The notes under the pieces are model-generated. The model did no database searches. It saw nothing but the letters and a program-made list of their open reading frames with translations, and had not been told where the DNA came from. A stretch of DNA of 64,000 bases. Origin: Lapidilactobacillus dextrinicus DSM 20335 (lineage in GTDB: Bacteria; Bacillota; Bacilli; Lactobacillales; Lactobacillaceae). Below are positions 20,924-30,572 of this stretch, one piece after another (the first letter of the stretch is position 1; each line of letters starts with the position of its first letter). The DNA lies in assembly GCF_001436095.1 (NCBI RefSeq), contig NZ_AYYK01000008.1, positions 202,714-266,713 of the forward strand, written 5' to 3'. A program made the translations under genes and the position numbers.

Positions 20924-22273
20924 ATGCAAAATTTTATTAACCAACGTATTTTACCGCCAGTTATGAAGTTTGTTTCAACTAAACCGATCAGCGCTTTGAA
21001 AAACGGTATGCTTTATGTCATGCCATTTACGATCGTTGGTTCGATTTTCTTGTTACTTGCGAATTTACCAGTTCCAGCGTGGTCAAACTGGATGGCCTCA
21101 ACCGGAATGGTGCCATACTGGAATGTCGCTTATAATGCTTCTTTTGCAATTATGGCATTGTTTGCAGTTATCGGTATTGCGTTCTCTTATGTTCACGATG
21201 AGGGCTACGAAGGATTGCCTGCAGGCATGATTGCCGCAACTTGTTTCTTAATGGTTATGCGTCCATCTAATGGCGTAACAATTGGTGAAAAGGTTGTCGC
21301 AACACCTGCTCAAATGGCTCAAACAACTTTTATTGATCGTGATTGGTTGGGCGGCAAAGGTATGATTGCTGCAATTCTAATTGGTTTAATTGTCGGTATT
21401 GTTTATAGCTGGTTCTTGAAAAAGAACATCACAATTAAATTACCTGACCAAGTGCCACCTAATGTTGCATCATCATTTACAGCATTAATTCCTGCAACTG
21501 TTTTGATCACTGGTTTCATGTTAATCTATCTCTTCTTTGACAAAGTAACACATTCAACAATGACTGAATGGATTTATAAGGCTATTCAAACACCATTGCA
21601 AGGCTTAACAGATTCCTTCGGTGGTATGTTAGCTATTGCCTTCTTAGTACCATTCTTATGGTTCTTTGGTGTCCACGGTGCCACAATTGTTGGTGGTATT
21701 ATGGGACCTCTTCTACAAGCTAATGCTTTGGATAACCAAAAGATTCTTGATTCAGGTAAAGCTTTAACTGTTGCTAATGGTGGCCATATTGTCACGCAAC
21801 AATTAATGGATCAATTTATGACGGTTACTGGTTCTGGTATGACAATTGGCTTAGTTGTCTTCATGGTCTTCTTTGCTAAATCAGAACAATGGAAGACTTT
21901 AGGTCGTTTGTCACTTGTTCCTGGTGTATTTAATATTAATGAACCAATTTTATTTGCTGCACCAGTTGTTATGAACCCAATCTTAGGTGTTCCATTCTTC
22001 TTAGCACCAATGACATCTGCAATTTTAACTTGGGTTGCTATGCGATTAGGTTGGATTCCACTATTTGGTGGGACATTAGTTCCTTGGACAACACCACCAA
22101 TTATTTCTGGATTTTTAGTCGGTGGTATCAAGATTGCCATTTGGCAAGCTTTAATGCTTGTTTTAACCTTCTTCATTTACCTACCATTCGCACGCAAACA
22201 AGATCAAATCTTATCTGCGCAAGAACATGGTGAAAATACAGAAGAAATTATTAACGAAGCTGAAGCTAAATAA
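20924..22273 (+). CDS. celB: PTS lactose/cellobiose-family EIIC component
   Basis: 449 residues, polytopic membrane protein. Permease domain of a phosphotransferase system of the lactose/cellobiose/chitobiose family, importing a beta-glucoside as its 6-phosphate. Signatures: ISALKNGMLYVMPFTIVGSIF near the N-terminus, KLPDQVPPNVASSFTALIPA, GVHGATIVGGIMGPLL and FNINEPILFAAPVVMNPI. No EIIA or EIIB domain is fused or adjacent, so these must be supplied in trans. GGGAG precedes the ATG. A terminator-like hairpin separates it from the bgl gene 107 bp downstream, and a cre-like site lies upstream. Confidence 0.92.
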   Translation: MQNFINQRILPPVMKFVSTKPISALKNGMLYVMPFTIVGSIFLLLANLPVPAWSNWMASTGMVPYWNVAYNASFAIMALFAVIGIAFSYVHDEGYEGLPAGMIAATCFLMVMRPSNGVTIGEKVVATPAQMAQTTFIDRDWLGGKGMIAAILIGLIVGIVYSWFLKKNITIKLPDQVPPNVASSFTALIPATVLITGFMLIYLFFDKVTHSTMTEWIYKAIQTPLQGLTDSFGGMLAIAFLVPFLWFFGVHGATIVGGIMGPLLQANALDNQKILDSGKALTVANGGHIVTQQLMDQFMTVTGSGMTIGLVVFMVFFAKSEQWKTLGRLSLVPGVFNINEPILFAAPVVMNPILGVPFFLAPMTSAILTWVAMRLGWIPLFGGTLVPWTTPPIISGFLVGGIKIAIWQALMLVLTFFIYLPFARKQDQILSAQEHGENTEEIINEAEAK

Positions 22274-22284
22274 TTAACACACAT

Positions 22285-22321
22285 AAGCCGGTCGCTGCGT
22301 TTTACGCTGGCCGGTTTTGTT
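22285..22321 (+). terminator. Hairpin between EIIC and bgl
   Basis: AAGCCGG / CCGGTTTT stem around a 19 nt loop, followed by TTTTGTT. May be a weak terminator that lowers bgl expression relative to the EIIC gene. Confidence 0.5.
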
Positions 22322-22326
22322 GATAA

Positions 22327-23811
<1,485 letters not shown>

Positions 23812-23888
23812 ACTGACTTCCCAACTCAGTTTTCATGACTAATAGCTTTAATACGCGTATATCGTATTAGAGCTAGCCCATATATTAG

Positions 23889-23928
23889 AAAAACCGCAAC
23901 TGATTAATATCAGTTACGGTTTTTTTAT
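23889..23928. terminator. Bidirectional terminator
   Basis: AAAAACCGCAACTGAT pairs with ATCAGTTACGGTTTTT (one mismatch, 4 nt loop), followed by TTTTTTATT, between convergent bgl and the permease gene. A smaller hairpin (AATACG/CGTATT) lies at about 23850-23870. Confidence 0.85.
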
Positions 23929-23937
23929 TACTATTAT

Positions 23938-25029
23938 TTATTTAATAACGAACCAACCAAACAAGGTAAAGATCGCCAAGGTCAATAAGTTTAACGCTGT
24001 GAAACGAATTAAGAATTTACGACTATCAATGGTACCATAGCGAGTATATTGTTTAAAGGCCAATAGATTAGCCATAGAACCTACTAAAGTACCAAGTCCA
24101 CCAATGTTAGCACCATAAAGTAATGCGGCGACATGATGGGTAAATTTAGCAAATAACACCGTTGTCGGGACGTTAGAAATGAATTGGCTAACCCCAATCG
24201 CACCGAAATAAACCGACGAAGGTGTTGTCACAAGACTAGCAATCGTTGTTTTGACGATGGCATTTTGACTAACGTCGCTGACAATAATGAAAAATCCCAA
24301 AAAGGTTAAAATTGTCGCATAATCTACTTTTGACATAATATTTGGTTTTAACGCAGTTGCCAAAACAGCTGTAACAATCGTACCCACCCAAGACGGAATA
24401 AAGCCTAGAACACCAGCAAAAACGATTAACGCAGCAATTATAGCAAGAATTGTCGGACGAGGGGGAATATAAATTTTCTGCGTACTAATGTGATCGATTG
24501 GTGTTGGTTTAAGTATAAAAGTATAGGCCGACGCCATAACGACACTAAAGATCGCAATGGGGATTGTCCAAGAGAAAAAATGCATCGCGCTAACGTGAAA
24601 CTTAGCGAGAACAAAAATATTATGTGCGTTGCCAAACGGCGTTATAGCGCTGCCGAGATTTGCTGCCATCGTAATTAAAGTTACTGGCAGAATTTCGGGT
24701 AGCTTATATTGCTTAGCAACATAAAGATACAACGGAACTAAAGTTAAGACAGCGACATCGTTAGTTAAAAACATGGCACTTACGAATCCTAGAGCCAAGA
24801 ATAACCAAACCAGTTGTCGTGTATTATTTGCATATCCAGTTAAGCGATAAGCACAATAGTCGAGGATGTGTAGATAATTAAAAATCTGAATCAAAATCAT
24901 CATCGCAGTGAGTGACCATAAAGTATCAAAGTTAATATCGGCTAACCTTGGTCTTGCCATAATCAAACTCAATACTGCAAGAACGGCTGTAATTTGTAAG
25001 AGCCGATCCTTCAAGATCGATTTAATCAT
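23938..25029 (-). CDS. SLC13/ArsB-NhaD superfamily anion permease
   Basis: 363 residues with roughly ten hydrophobic segments. It belongs to the ion-transporter superfamily with ArsB, NhaD and CitMHS proteins: FLTNDVAVLTLVPLYLYVA and NLGSAITPFGNAHNIFVLAKF are the duplicated re-entrant-loop signatures, repeated in the C-terminal half at QFISNVPTTVLFAKF and GANIGGLGTLVGSMANLLAFKQY. The substrate is unknown; a small anion such as a dicarboxylate or arsenite is possible. The ORF is open up to a TTG at 25053, but the ATG at 25029 is a plausible start; neither has an ideal ribosome binding site. Monocistronic. Confidence 0.75.
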   Translation of the reverse strand: MIKSILKDRLLQITAVLAVLSLIMARPRLADINFDTLWSLTAMMILIQIFNYLHILDYCAYRLTGYANNTRQLVWLFLALGFVSAMFLTNDVAVLTLVPLYLYVAKQYKLPEILPVTLITMAANLGSAITPFGNAHNIFVLAKFHVSAMHFFSWTIPIAIFSVVMASAYTFILKPTPIDHISTQKIYIPPRPTILAIIAALIVFAGVLGFIPSWVGTIVTAVLATALKPNIMSKVDYATILTFLGFFIIVSDVSQNAIVKTTIASLVTTPSSVYFGAIGVSQFISNVPTTVLFAKFTHHVAALLYGANIGGLGTLVGSMANLLAFKQYTRYGTIDSRKFLIRFTALNLLTLAIFTLFGWFVIK

Positions 25030-25227
25030 ATTTATCAGATAAAATCCTTTCAACGTGAGTCCAACATTCCTATTTTGCGCCTTAAAACCGCTGTCAGCAA
25101 CCCTTTTTTGTATTTTTAATCAATGATAACGCTTCTAATTTATAATGATTGATGACATTAATTATTAAGACAGCCGCTAGCTATGGTATGATCGTTAATA
25201 AGACTGGAATCATGGGGTGTAGTGTAT

Positions 25228-26349
25228 ATGACATCAATTGCACAGCAAGTGGCACAATTTTTAACTTGGTCACCGATAAAAATTAATCAATTTCGGCAGA
25301 CTTTGTTAGTTTGGTATGATCAAGAAGGCCGACAATTACCGTGGCGAGTTGATCAAGAACCATATCATATTATGATTAGTGAATTAATGTTACAGCAAAC
25401 ACAGGTTCAAACCGTTATTCCTTATTATCAAAATTTTTTAGCTAAATTTCCGACAGTTGATGATTTGGCGGCGGCAACTGAAACTGACTTGCTAAACGCT
25501 TGGTCTGGATTGGGTTATTATTCGCGTGCTCGTAATCTCCAAAAAGCTGCTCAACAAATTGTAAACGACTATCAAGGCCAGTGGCCACAAACAGCTGTAG
25601 AATTACAAAATTTAGCAGGAATTGGCCCATATACTGCTAGTGCAATTGCTAGTATTGCTTTCAATGAACCAGTGGCCGCAATTGACGGTAACGCGTTTCG
25701 AGTTTTTGCTCGATTGCTAGAGATTGATCTAGATATTACCAAACCTAAATCACGGTTAGTTTTTCAAGAGGTTGGGAATCGATTAATTGATCCTAAACGG
25801 CCTGGCGAGTTTAATCAGGCTATTATGGATCTGGGCTCAAGTTATATGACAGCTAAAAATCCTGATAGTGCTCATTCACCAATCCGCGAATTTAATCAAA
25901 GTTGGCAAAATGGCACAGAATTGAACTACCCCGTTCGAACCAAAAAAGCTAAACCAGTGCCAATTGATTATTACGGATTGGCTATTCATAGTCCGGCAGG
26001 TTGGCTGTTTGAAAAACGACCTGAAAAAGGTATGTTGGCGCATTTATGGATGTTTCCTTTGATTAAAGTAGAAGCACTTGACGATGTGTCTGGCGATTCT
26101 GCTTTAGAGAAGTTAGCGGTTGTTTTTGCCGAACAGTCTGGGTTGGAACTGAATTTTCAGCCAACCGAACTAAAACCAATCACGCATACCTTTACGCATC
26201 AAAAATGGCAAATTACGATTGTCACGGCTGAATTAAAAACCGCAGAAAATTTGGAATTCTTCCCGGGACAATGGGTTCCGCAAGATAAAATTGCCGAATT
26301 ACCCATGCCGACAGTTCAAGCTAAACTTAATCAACGCTTGTTTAAGTAG
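25228..26349 (+). CDS. mutY: A/G-specific adenine glycosylase MutY, lacking the Fe-S cluster cysteines
   Basis: 373 residues. Removes adenine mispaired with 8-oxoguanine. Helix-hairpin-helix glycosylase domain (about residues 25-235): LPWR, ELMLQQTQVQTVIPYY with the catalytic glutamate, LAGIGPYTASAIASIAF (HhH) and AAIDGNAFRVFARL with the catalytic aspartate. The C-terminal NUDIX-like 8-oxoG recognition domain begins near 250. Where most MutY proteins have C-X6-C-X2-C-X5-C, this one reads MDLGSSYMTAKNPDSAHSPIREF with no cysteine. Cluster-less MutY proteins are reported in lactic acid bacteria. GGGGTG precedes ATG 25228; GTG at 25222 is an alternative start. Confidence 0.93.
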   Translation: MTSIAQQVAQFLTWSPIKINQFRQTLLVWYDQEGRQLPWRVDQEPYHIMISELMLQQTQVQTVIPYYQNFLAKFPTVDDLAAATETDLLNAWSGLGYYSRARNLQKAAQQIVNDYQGQWPQTAVELQNLAGIGPYTASAIASIAFNEPVAAIDGNAFRVFARLLEIDLDITKPKSRLVFQEVGNRLIDPKRPGEFNQAIMDLGSSYMTAKNPDSAHSPIREFNQSWQNGTELNYPVRTKKAKPVPIDYYGLAIHSPAGWLFEKRPEKGMLAHLWMFPLIKVEALDDVSGDSALEKLAVVFAEQSGLELNFQPTELKPITHTFTHQKWQITIVTAELKTAENLEFFPGQWVPQDKIAELPMPTVQAKLNQRLFK

Positions 26350-26378
26350 TGCGATTTTTAACTGCTAATAAGATTTTA

Positions 26379-26411
26379 GAACGTCCACAGATTATGCTGG
26401 ACGTTTTTGTT
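26379..26411 (+). terminator. Terminator after mutY
   Basis: AACGTCCA / TGGACGTT stem with a 10 nt loop and T run. Confidence 0.75.
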
Positions 26412-26525
26412 TGCATTTAAAATTTACTTACTTTACATTAGTAATTGCAGGGGAGAGAACGCGTCCTACCTTAAAACTTGCCTATTAAGATTTGGTAGAG
26501 CGCAATTATCCTAGGAGGCTTTTTT

Positions 26526-27164
26526 ATGGTAAAAGTACTAATTTTAGGTGCAAATGGCCAGATTGCTCGCTTAGCTACGGCACAGTTAGTTGATGCGAAG
26601 GCGGATTTACGTTTATTCTTGCGTAACGCAAATCGTTTGCAAAGTGAGAAGACAGGGCGTGCAGAAATTATTGATGGCGATGCTGCTAATGTTGCTGATT
26701 TAACGCAAGCAATGGCAGGCGTTGACGTTGTTTATGCTAATTTGGCTGGACACAATATTGAACAACAAGCTAAAAGTGTTGTGGCAGCAATGACACAAAC
26801 GGGAATTAAACGTTTGATTTGGGTTTCAACTTTGGGAATTTATGATGAAGTTCCTGGTAAATTTGGTCAATGGAATCACCAAATGTTAGATGATGGCTAC
26901 TTGCCAACTTATGCTGCAGCAGCCAAAGTAATCGAAACATCTGAGCTTGACTATACAATTATTCGGCCGGCTTGGTTGGATAATAAAGATGAAGTTGATT
27001 ATGAGTTAACTCAAAAAGGTGAAGCATTTAAAGGGACTGAAGTATCTCGTAAGAGTGTGGCAACTTACATCGTACATTTGATTAATAATCCTAGTGAACA
27101 AGTTCGTCGTTCCGTAGGGATTAATAAGCCTAATACTGATGGTGATAAGCCGGCTTGGTACTAA
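26526..27164 (+). CDS. NAD(P)-binding (NmrA-like/SDR) protein
   Basis: 212 residues with a single Rossmann domain. The N-terminal VKVLILGANGQIARLATAQL is the atypical SDR nucleotide-binding motif (GANGQIA), and YANLAGHN, RLIWVSTLGIYDE and YTIIRPAWLDN match NAD(P)H-binding NmrA-like proteins. Substrate unknown; such proteins act as oxidoreductases or redox sensors. AGGAGG precedes the ATG. Stands alone between mutY and the ABC-F leader. Confidence 0.85.
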   Translation: MVKVLILGANGQIARLATAQLVDAKADLRLFLRNANRLQSEKTGRAEIIDGDAANVADLTQAMAGVDVVYANLAGHNIEQQAKSVVAAMTQTGIKRLIWVSTLGIYDEVPGKFGQWNHQMLDDGYLPTYAAAAKVIETSELDYTIIRPAWLDNKDEVDYELTQKGEAFKGTEVSRKSVATYIVHLINNPSEQVRRSVGINKPNTDGDKPAWY

Positions 27165-27199
27165 TCATTAGTTTAATTATTTTCAAAAATAAAATTTCG

Positions 27200-27455
27200 T
27201 GTTATACTCAAGACAATTTTTGACTAGAAATGAGGGATCCGTCCGTTGAGAATCTAACTTAATTCTTGAAATAACTTAATAGGTGATATTCGCACAACTA
27301 AAGTGTGGCTTATTAAGATTACTTTCAGAATTAGTTAGAGACTCACGGGCGAGGTCCCTTTTTGTGTGCGCGAATTGATTAAATGTGTGCTGCAATGTTG
27401 ACCAAACCTCAAGTACTAATTCTGAAATATTGAATGCTAATAATGAGGTGATTTT
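27200..27455 (+). ncRNA. Structured RNA leader / candidate attenuator of the ABC-F gene
   Basis: After a TTATAC (-10-like, 27202-27207) the sequence can fold into one long imperfect hairpin. Outer stem: 27233-27250 with 27342-27359; middle stem: 27253-27271 with 27323-27339; inner stem: CTTAATA/TATTAAG; it ends in TTTTT at 27359-27363, like an intrinsic terminator. A 13 nt stretch at 27323-27335 (TTTCAGAATTAGT) is also perfectly complementary to 27415-27427, just before the ABC-F ribosome binding site, allowing an alternative fold. Short ORFs (11 codons from 27230, 17 codons from 27383) exist but lack good ribosome binding sites. ABC-F resistance genes are often attenuated this way. A 6S-type RNA is an alternative. 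Confidence 0.6.
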
Positions 27456-28964
27456 ATGTCTAACATTGAAATTAAAAATTTAACATTTGGCTATGATAGC
27501 CAGGGGACATTACTATTTGATCAAGCTAATCTAAATATTGATTCGTCTTGGAAATTAGGGTTAATCGGTCGTAATGGTCGCGGCAAAACGACGTTAATGC
27601 GCCTGTTACAAGAACAATTACCATATCAAGGACAAATTACTAAGCAACTTGACTTTACTTATTTTCCGCAAACCATTGCTAATCCTGATCAATTGATGTT
27701 TTATGCCATCCAAGAAATTTCTGATGCAGAGCAATGGGAAATTGAACGTGAATTAAATCTTCTCGGTGTTGATCCTGATATTTTATGGCGTCAGTTTGCT
27801 AGCCTTTCTGGTGGCGAGCAAACTAAAGTTTTGTTGGCACTTTTATTTATTAATGAAACTGATTTTCCATTGATTGATGAGCCAACTAATCATTTGGATA
27901 TGACTGGGCGCCAACAAGTTGCCGATTACTTAAACAAGAAACAGCAAGGTTTTATTGTAGTTAGTCATGATCGTCATTTTGTCGATAGTGTGACCGATCA
28001 TATTATGTCGATTGAAAAGAGCCAGATTCTGTTGTACCAAGGAAATTTTGCAACTTATGAAGTACAGAAAAAATTAAATGACGATTTTGAACAACAACAG
28101 AATGCTAAATTAAAAAAGAATATTTCGCGTCTACAACAATCAGCAGCTAAGAAAGCAAGTTGGTCTAATTCTCGGGAAGCCGATAAACATCATCAACGAA
28201 CAGCACATGTGGGTAATGAACAGCGCTCAGTTGACAAAGGGTTTATCGGTTCGCGGGCTGCCAAAATGATGAAACGTTCTAAAAATATTGCCCAGCGAAT
28301 GAATAACGAAATTGCTGATCAAGAGAAGTTGTTAAAGGATATTGAATACATTGATCCGTTAACCATGGCATTTCAACCAGTACATTATCAAAATCCCTTA
28401 ATAATTAAAGAGGTACAGTTAGGTTATGATGAACAGTGGTTATTTAAGCCATTATCCTTTGATCTCAAAGTTCATCAACGCTTAGCAATTACTGGCCCTA
28501 ATGGAGCTGGTAAATCATCACTGATTCAAGCAATTTTGCAGCAATTTACTGGCAATCAACGCGGAAGTATCACGTATCCTAAGCAATTACCAATTAGTTA
28601 TGTACGTCAAAATTATGAAAATAATCGTGGCTCGTTAGCAGAATTTGCCGAGAAAAATCAGTTGAACATGCAAGATTTTCTAAATAATTTGCACAAATTA
28701 GGGATGGAACGACGTGTTTTTAATAATAAAATTGAAAATATGAGTATGGGTCAACGTAAAAAAGTTGAATTGGCCAAGTCATTGTCGCAACCAGCTGCTT
28801 TGTATATCTGGGATGAACCGTTAAATTATTTAGATGTTTTTAACCAGGAACAATTAGAAAATTTAATTCAAGAAGTGCAGCCAACGATGCTGATTATTGA
28901 ACATGATTGCGATTTTATTGATAAAGTAGCTACTAATCAGTTAAAATTAGAGACGGTTGATTAG
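27456..28964 (+). CDS. Lsa-type ABC-F ribosomal protection protein
   Basis: 502 residues, two ATPase domains and no membrane segments. ABC-F proteins bind the ribosomal E site and displace antibiotics bound at the peptidyl transferase centre. Domain 1: Walker A GRNGRGKTTL (about 38-47), signature LSGGEQTKV, Walker B LIDEPTNHLD. A basic linker (about 200-290) carries DKGFIGSRAAKMMKRSK, which I recognise from the Lsa group. Domain 2: GPNGAGKSSL, MSMGQRKKV and YIWDEPLNYLD. Lsa proteins protect against lincosamides, streptogramin A and pleuromutilins; the drug range here cannot be told from sequence. GAGGTG precedes the ATG, and the structured leader upstream suggests inducible expression. Confidence 0.88.
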   Translation: MSNIEIKNLTFGYDSQGTLLFDQANLNIDSSWKLGLIGRNGRGKTTLMRLLQEQLPYQGQITKQLDFTYFPQTIANPDQLMFYAIQEISDAEQWEIERELNLLGVDPDILWRQFASLSGGEQTKVLLALLFINETDFPLIDEPTNHLDMTGRQQVADYLNKKQQGFIVVSHDRHFVDSVTDHIMSIEKSQILLYQGNFATYEVQKKLNDDFEQQQNAKLKKNISRLQQSAAKKASWSNSREADKHHQRTAHVGNEQRSVDKGFIGSRAAKMMKRSKNIAQRMNNEIADQEKLLKDIEYIDPLTMAFQPVHYQNPLIIKEVQLGYDEQWLFKPLSFDLKVHQRLAITGPNGAGKSSLIQAILQQFTGNQRGSITYPKQLPISYVRQNYENNRGSLAEFAEKNQLNMQDFLNNLHKLGMERRVFNNKIENMSMGQRKKVELAKSLSQPAALYIWDEPLNYLDVFNQEQLENLIQEVQPTMLIIEHDCDFIDKVATNQLKLETVD

Positions 28965-29079
28965 AAATTCAATCAGGTTTGACTAAAGTATCAAGCATTT
29001 TTCTTGCTTATTAAATGTAAGGATAATACAATTAATGTATTGAAAGTAATCGTGTCATAATTTTGCTGAGGTGATTAAT

Positions 29080-29478
29080 ATGGAAATCAAAATTAAAGAA
29101 GCAGCTGAAACTTATTTGCAGACTAAAGTAACATCTGATGATATTGTGCTCCTTGCCTTGAATGATGGCTCAAATCAATTCTCCAATATGGGCGGAACAT
29201 GTACAATTGGCGCTAGTTTCCAATTTGTAATCGTTGATAAGATGTACGATAAATTTGACGTTTCCATTGAGAACAACATGGGTTTGAAGATGTTTACCAG
29301 CAAAGATGAACTTGCTTTTCTAACCGATGGTTTAAATGTAAACTACAAGAACGGCTTCTTAGTATTGTCAGATAATAGTGGTATTATCGACGGTGCCATG
29401 ACAGTTAATCAATATCAACCACGGACTGAAGCTGAATTGAAAGAACAAATGGAAACAATTGGTCAAAAGAATTGCTAA
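29080..29478 (+). CDS. HesB/IscA-like iron-sulfur cluster biosynthesis family protein
   Basis: 132 residues. It resembles the lactobacillus branch of the Fe-S biosynthesis (HesB/IscA-like) family: MEIKIKEAAETYLQ at the N-terminus, VLLALNDGSNQFSNMGGTCTIGASFQFVIVD in the core. The C-terminal CXC used by true IscA proteins is not seen; a single cysteine is two residues before the end (QKNC), plus one in the core, so cluster delivery is uncertain. GAGGTG at 29068-29073 supports ATG 29080 rather than the in-frame GTG at 29071, which lies within it. Followed by a terminator. Confidence 0.7.
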   Translation: MEIKIKEAAETYLQTKVTSDDIVLLALNDGSNQFSNMGGTCTIGASFQFVIVDKMYDKFDVSIENNMGLKMFTSKDELAFLTDGLNVNYKNGFLVLSDNSGIIDGAMTVNQYQPRTEAELKEQMETIGQKNC

Positions 29479-29490
29479 ATTAGATTATTG

Positions 29491-29526
29491 ATAACCACGG
29501 ATGATTTTTACCGTGGTTATTTTTTA
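29491..29526 (+). terminator. Terminator after the HesB-like gene
   Basis: Perfect stem ATAACCACGG / CCGTGGTTAT, 10 nt loop, then TTTTTT. Confidence 0.9.
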
Positions 29527-29599
29527 TGCTTAAATTTTATTTTTTAGGTGTTCATTTTCTGCTAAAATAGGCTCATTAACTGATAAAGGACTTGAAAAA

Positions 29600-29833
29600 A
29601 TGAGTGCAGTGGCTTTTAAAGATGTTGAAACATTTCGTAATCGTTTAATTGATGAAATAAAAAGTCAATTTCATTTAGAAGAAAGTCAGGCCTTGGCTAT
29701 CTTTCAGGCCGAGCGAACCAATGTTGGTCGTTATTGGTATCAACGTCTAAGCCGCGGCGAAGGAAACCTTCCAGAACTTATTAATTTAATGATGACAGAT
29801 GAAGATGATCGTGAAGATACTTGCCGCGATTAA
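29600..29833 (+). CDS. Small protein of unknown function
   Basis: 77 residues, acidic, no signal peptide or membrane segment. Helical composition; no motif recognised. The C-terminal tail DEDDREDTCRD is strongly charged. AAAGGA lies upstream of the ATG and the codon use resembles that of its neighbours, so it is likely a real gene. Flanked by a terminator upstream and an unknown gene 136 bp downstream. Confidence 0.55.
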   Translation: MSAVAFKDVETFRNRLIDEIKSQFHLEESQALAIFQAERTNVGRYWYQRLSRGEGNLPELINLMMTDEDDREDTCRD

Positions 29834-29969
29834 ATTAGTTAAAGTTGCTGACTTTCAGAGCTTTTATTAGATTTAGCAGATTATTTGATACCAATACCAG
29901 TATTTTTGCCACAGTTGCGGTAAAATGAAGATGTGGTAATAGGGCTTTCAAATGGGAGGTTGGTCATCA

Positions 29970-30431
29970 ATGACTGATTTAAAACAAAGAATTCATGTTA
30001 TCGGTTGGTTAGCGCAAGAAGATCAAAAGATGTTAAGTGAAACAGATCGTTTATCCTTTTTTATGTTCTTTTATGAAGTACTACGTAAAGATTCAGGCTT
30101 AACGGCAGACTTTACGGGTTTTACCATCGAACCGTTGTTAGGACAACCGCAACTATTAGATTTTCGCGATGCTTATCGTCAAGATCCAGAGGGAGTTCTT
30201 GATGAGGCTAATCAGGCTTATCAAGAAAATCCAAACAAGGTTGATAAAGGGCTAGCAACAATGGCTTATGTATTGGTTCGCAATAATAGTTTGGGCTTCT
30301 TACAAGATTTTGTCCGCCAATTTGACTTTTGGAAAAATTGGCAAAAATATCATCGTCCTAGTCCGCTACGAGAATTAAGTATTCATGATCAAAATCGGAT
30401 TGCCGAATATTTTAACCGTAATAATAAATAA
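29970..30431 (+). CDS. Protein of unknown function
   Basis: 153 residues, cytosolic, mainly helical. No family recognised. Aromatic-rich segments DRLSFFMFFYEVLRK and FVRQFDFWKNWQKYHRPSPLRELS stand out. GGGAGG near 29954-29959 is 10 nt from ATG 29970; the in-frame ATG at 29952 would overlap this ribosome binding site. Single-gene unit with a very strong terminator downstream, just before rarA. Confidence 0.65.
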   Translation: MTDLKQRIHVIGWLAQEDQKMLSETDRLSFFMFFYEVLRKDSGLTADFTGFTIEPLLGQPQLLDFRDAYRQDPEGVLDEANQAYQENPNKVDKGLATMAYVLVRNNSLGFLQDFVRQFDFWKNWQKYHRPSPLRELSIHDQNRIAEYFNRNNK

Positions 30432-30438
30432 AGATTTT

Positions 30439-30486
30439 AGCCTTGAGTTTTTCAGACAGTCGTTTGAAAAACTCAAGGCTTTTTTA
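30439..30486. terminator. Strong terminator before rarA
   Basis: A 16 bp perfect stem AGCCTTGAGTTTTTCA / TGAAAAACTCAAGGCT with a 10 nt loop and T run. Confidence 0.92.
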
Positions 30487-30572
30487 TAGCTAGTTAGTAG
30501 CCAATGACAATCAATTTAGCCGCTATTATTACTTTTTTTCGTTATACTAGAAAAGTAAAGAAGGTGACGACT

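Noticed and set aside
27200..27380. 6S RNA as the explanation of the ABC-F leader hairpin
   Set aside because: The rod shape and the distance to rarA are suggestive, but the T run, the position directly before ABC-F and the second complementary segment fit an attenuator better. Not excluded.
30504..30572. Upstream ATG start for rarA
   Set aside because: A -10 element (TATACT, 30543-30548) lies downstream of it, and a ribosome binding site fits TTG 30573.
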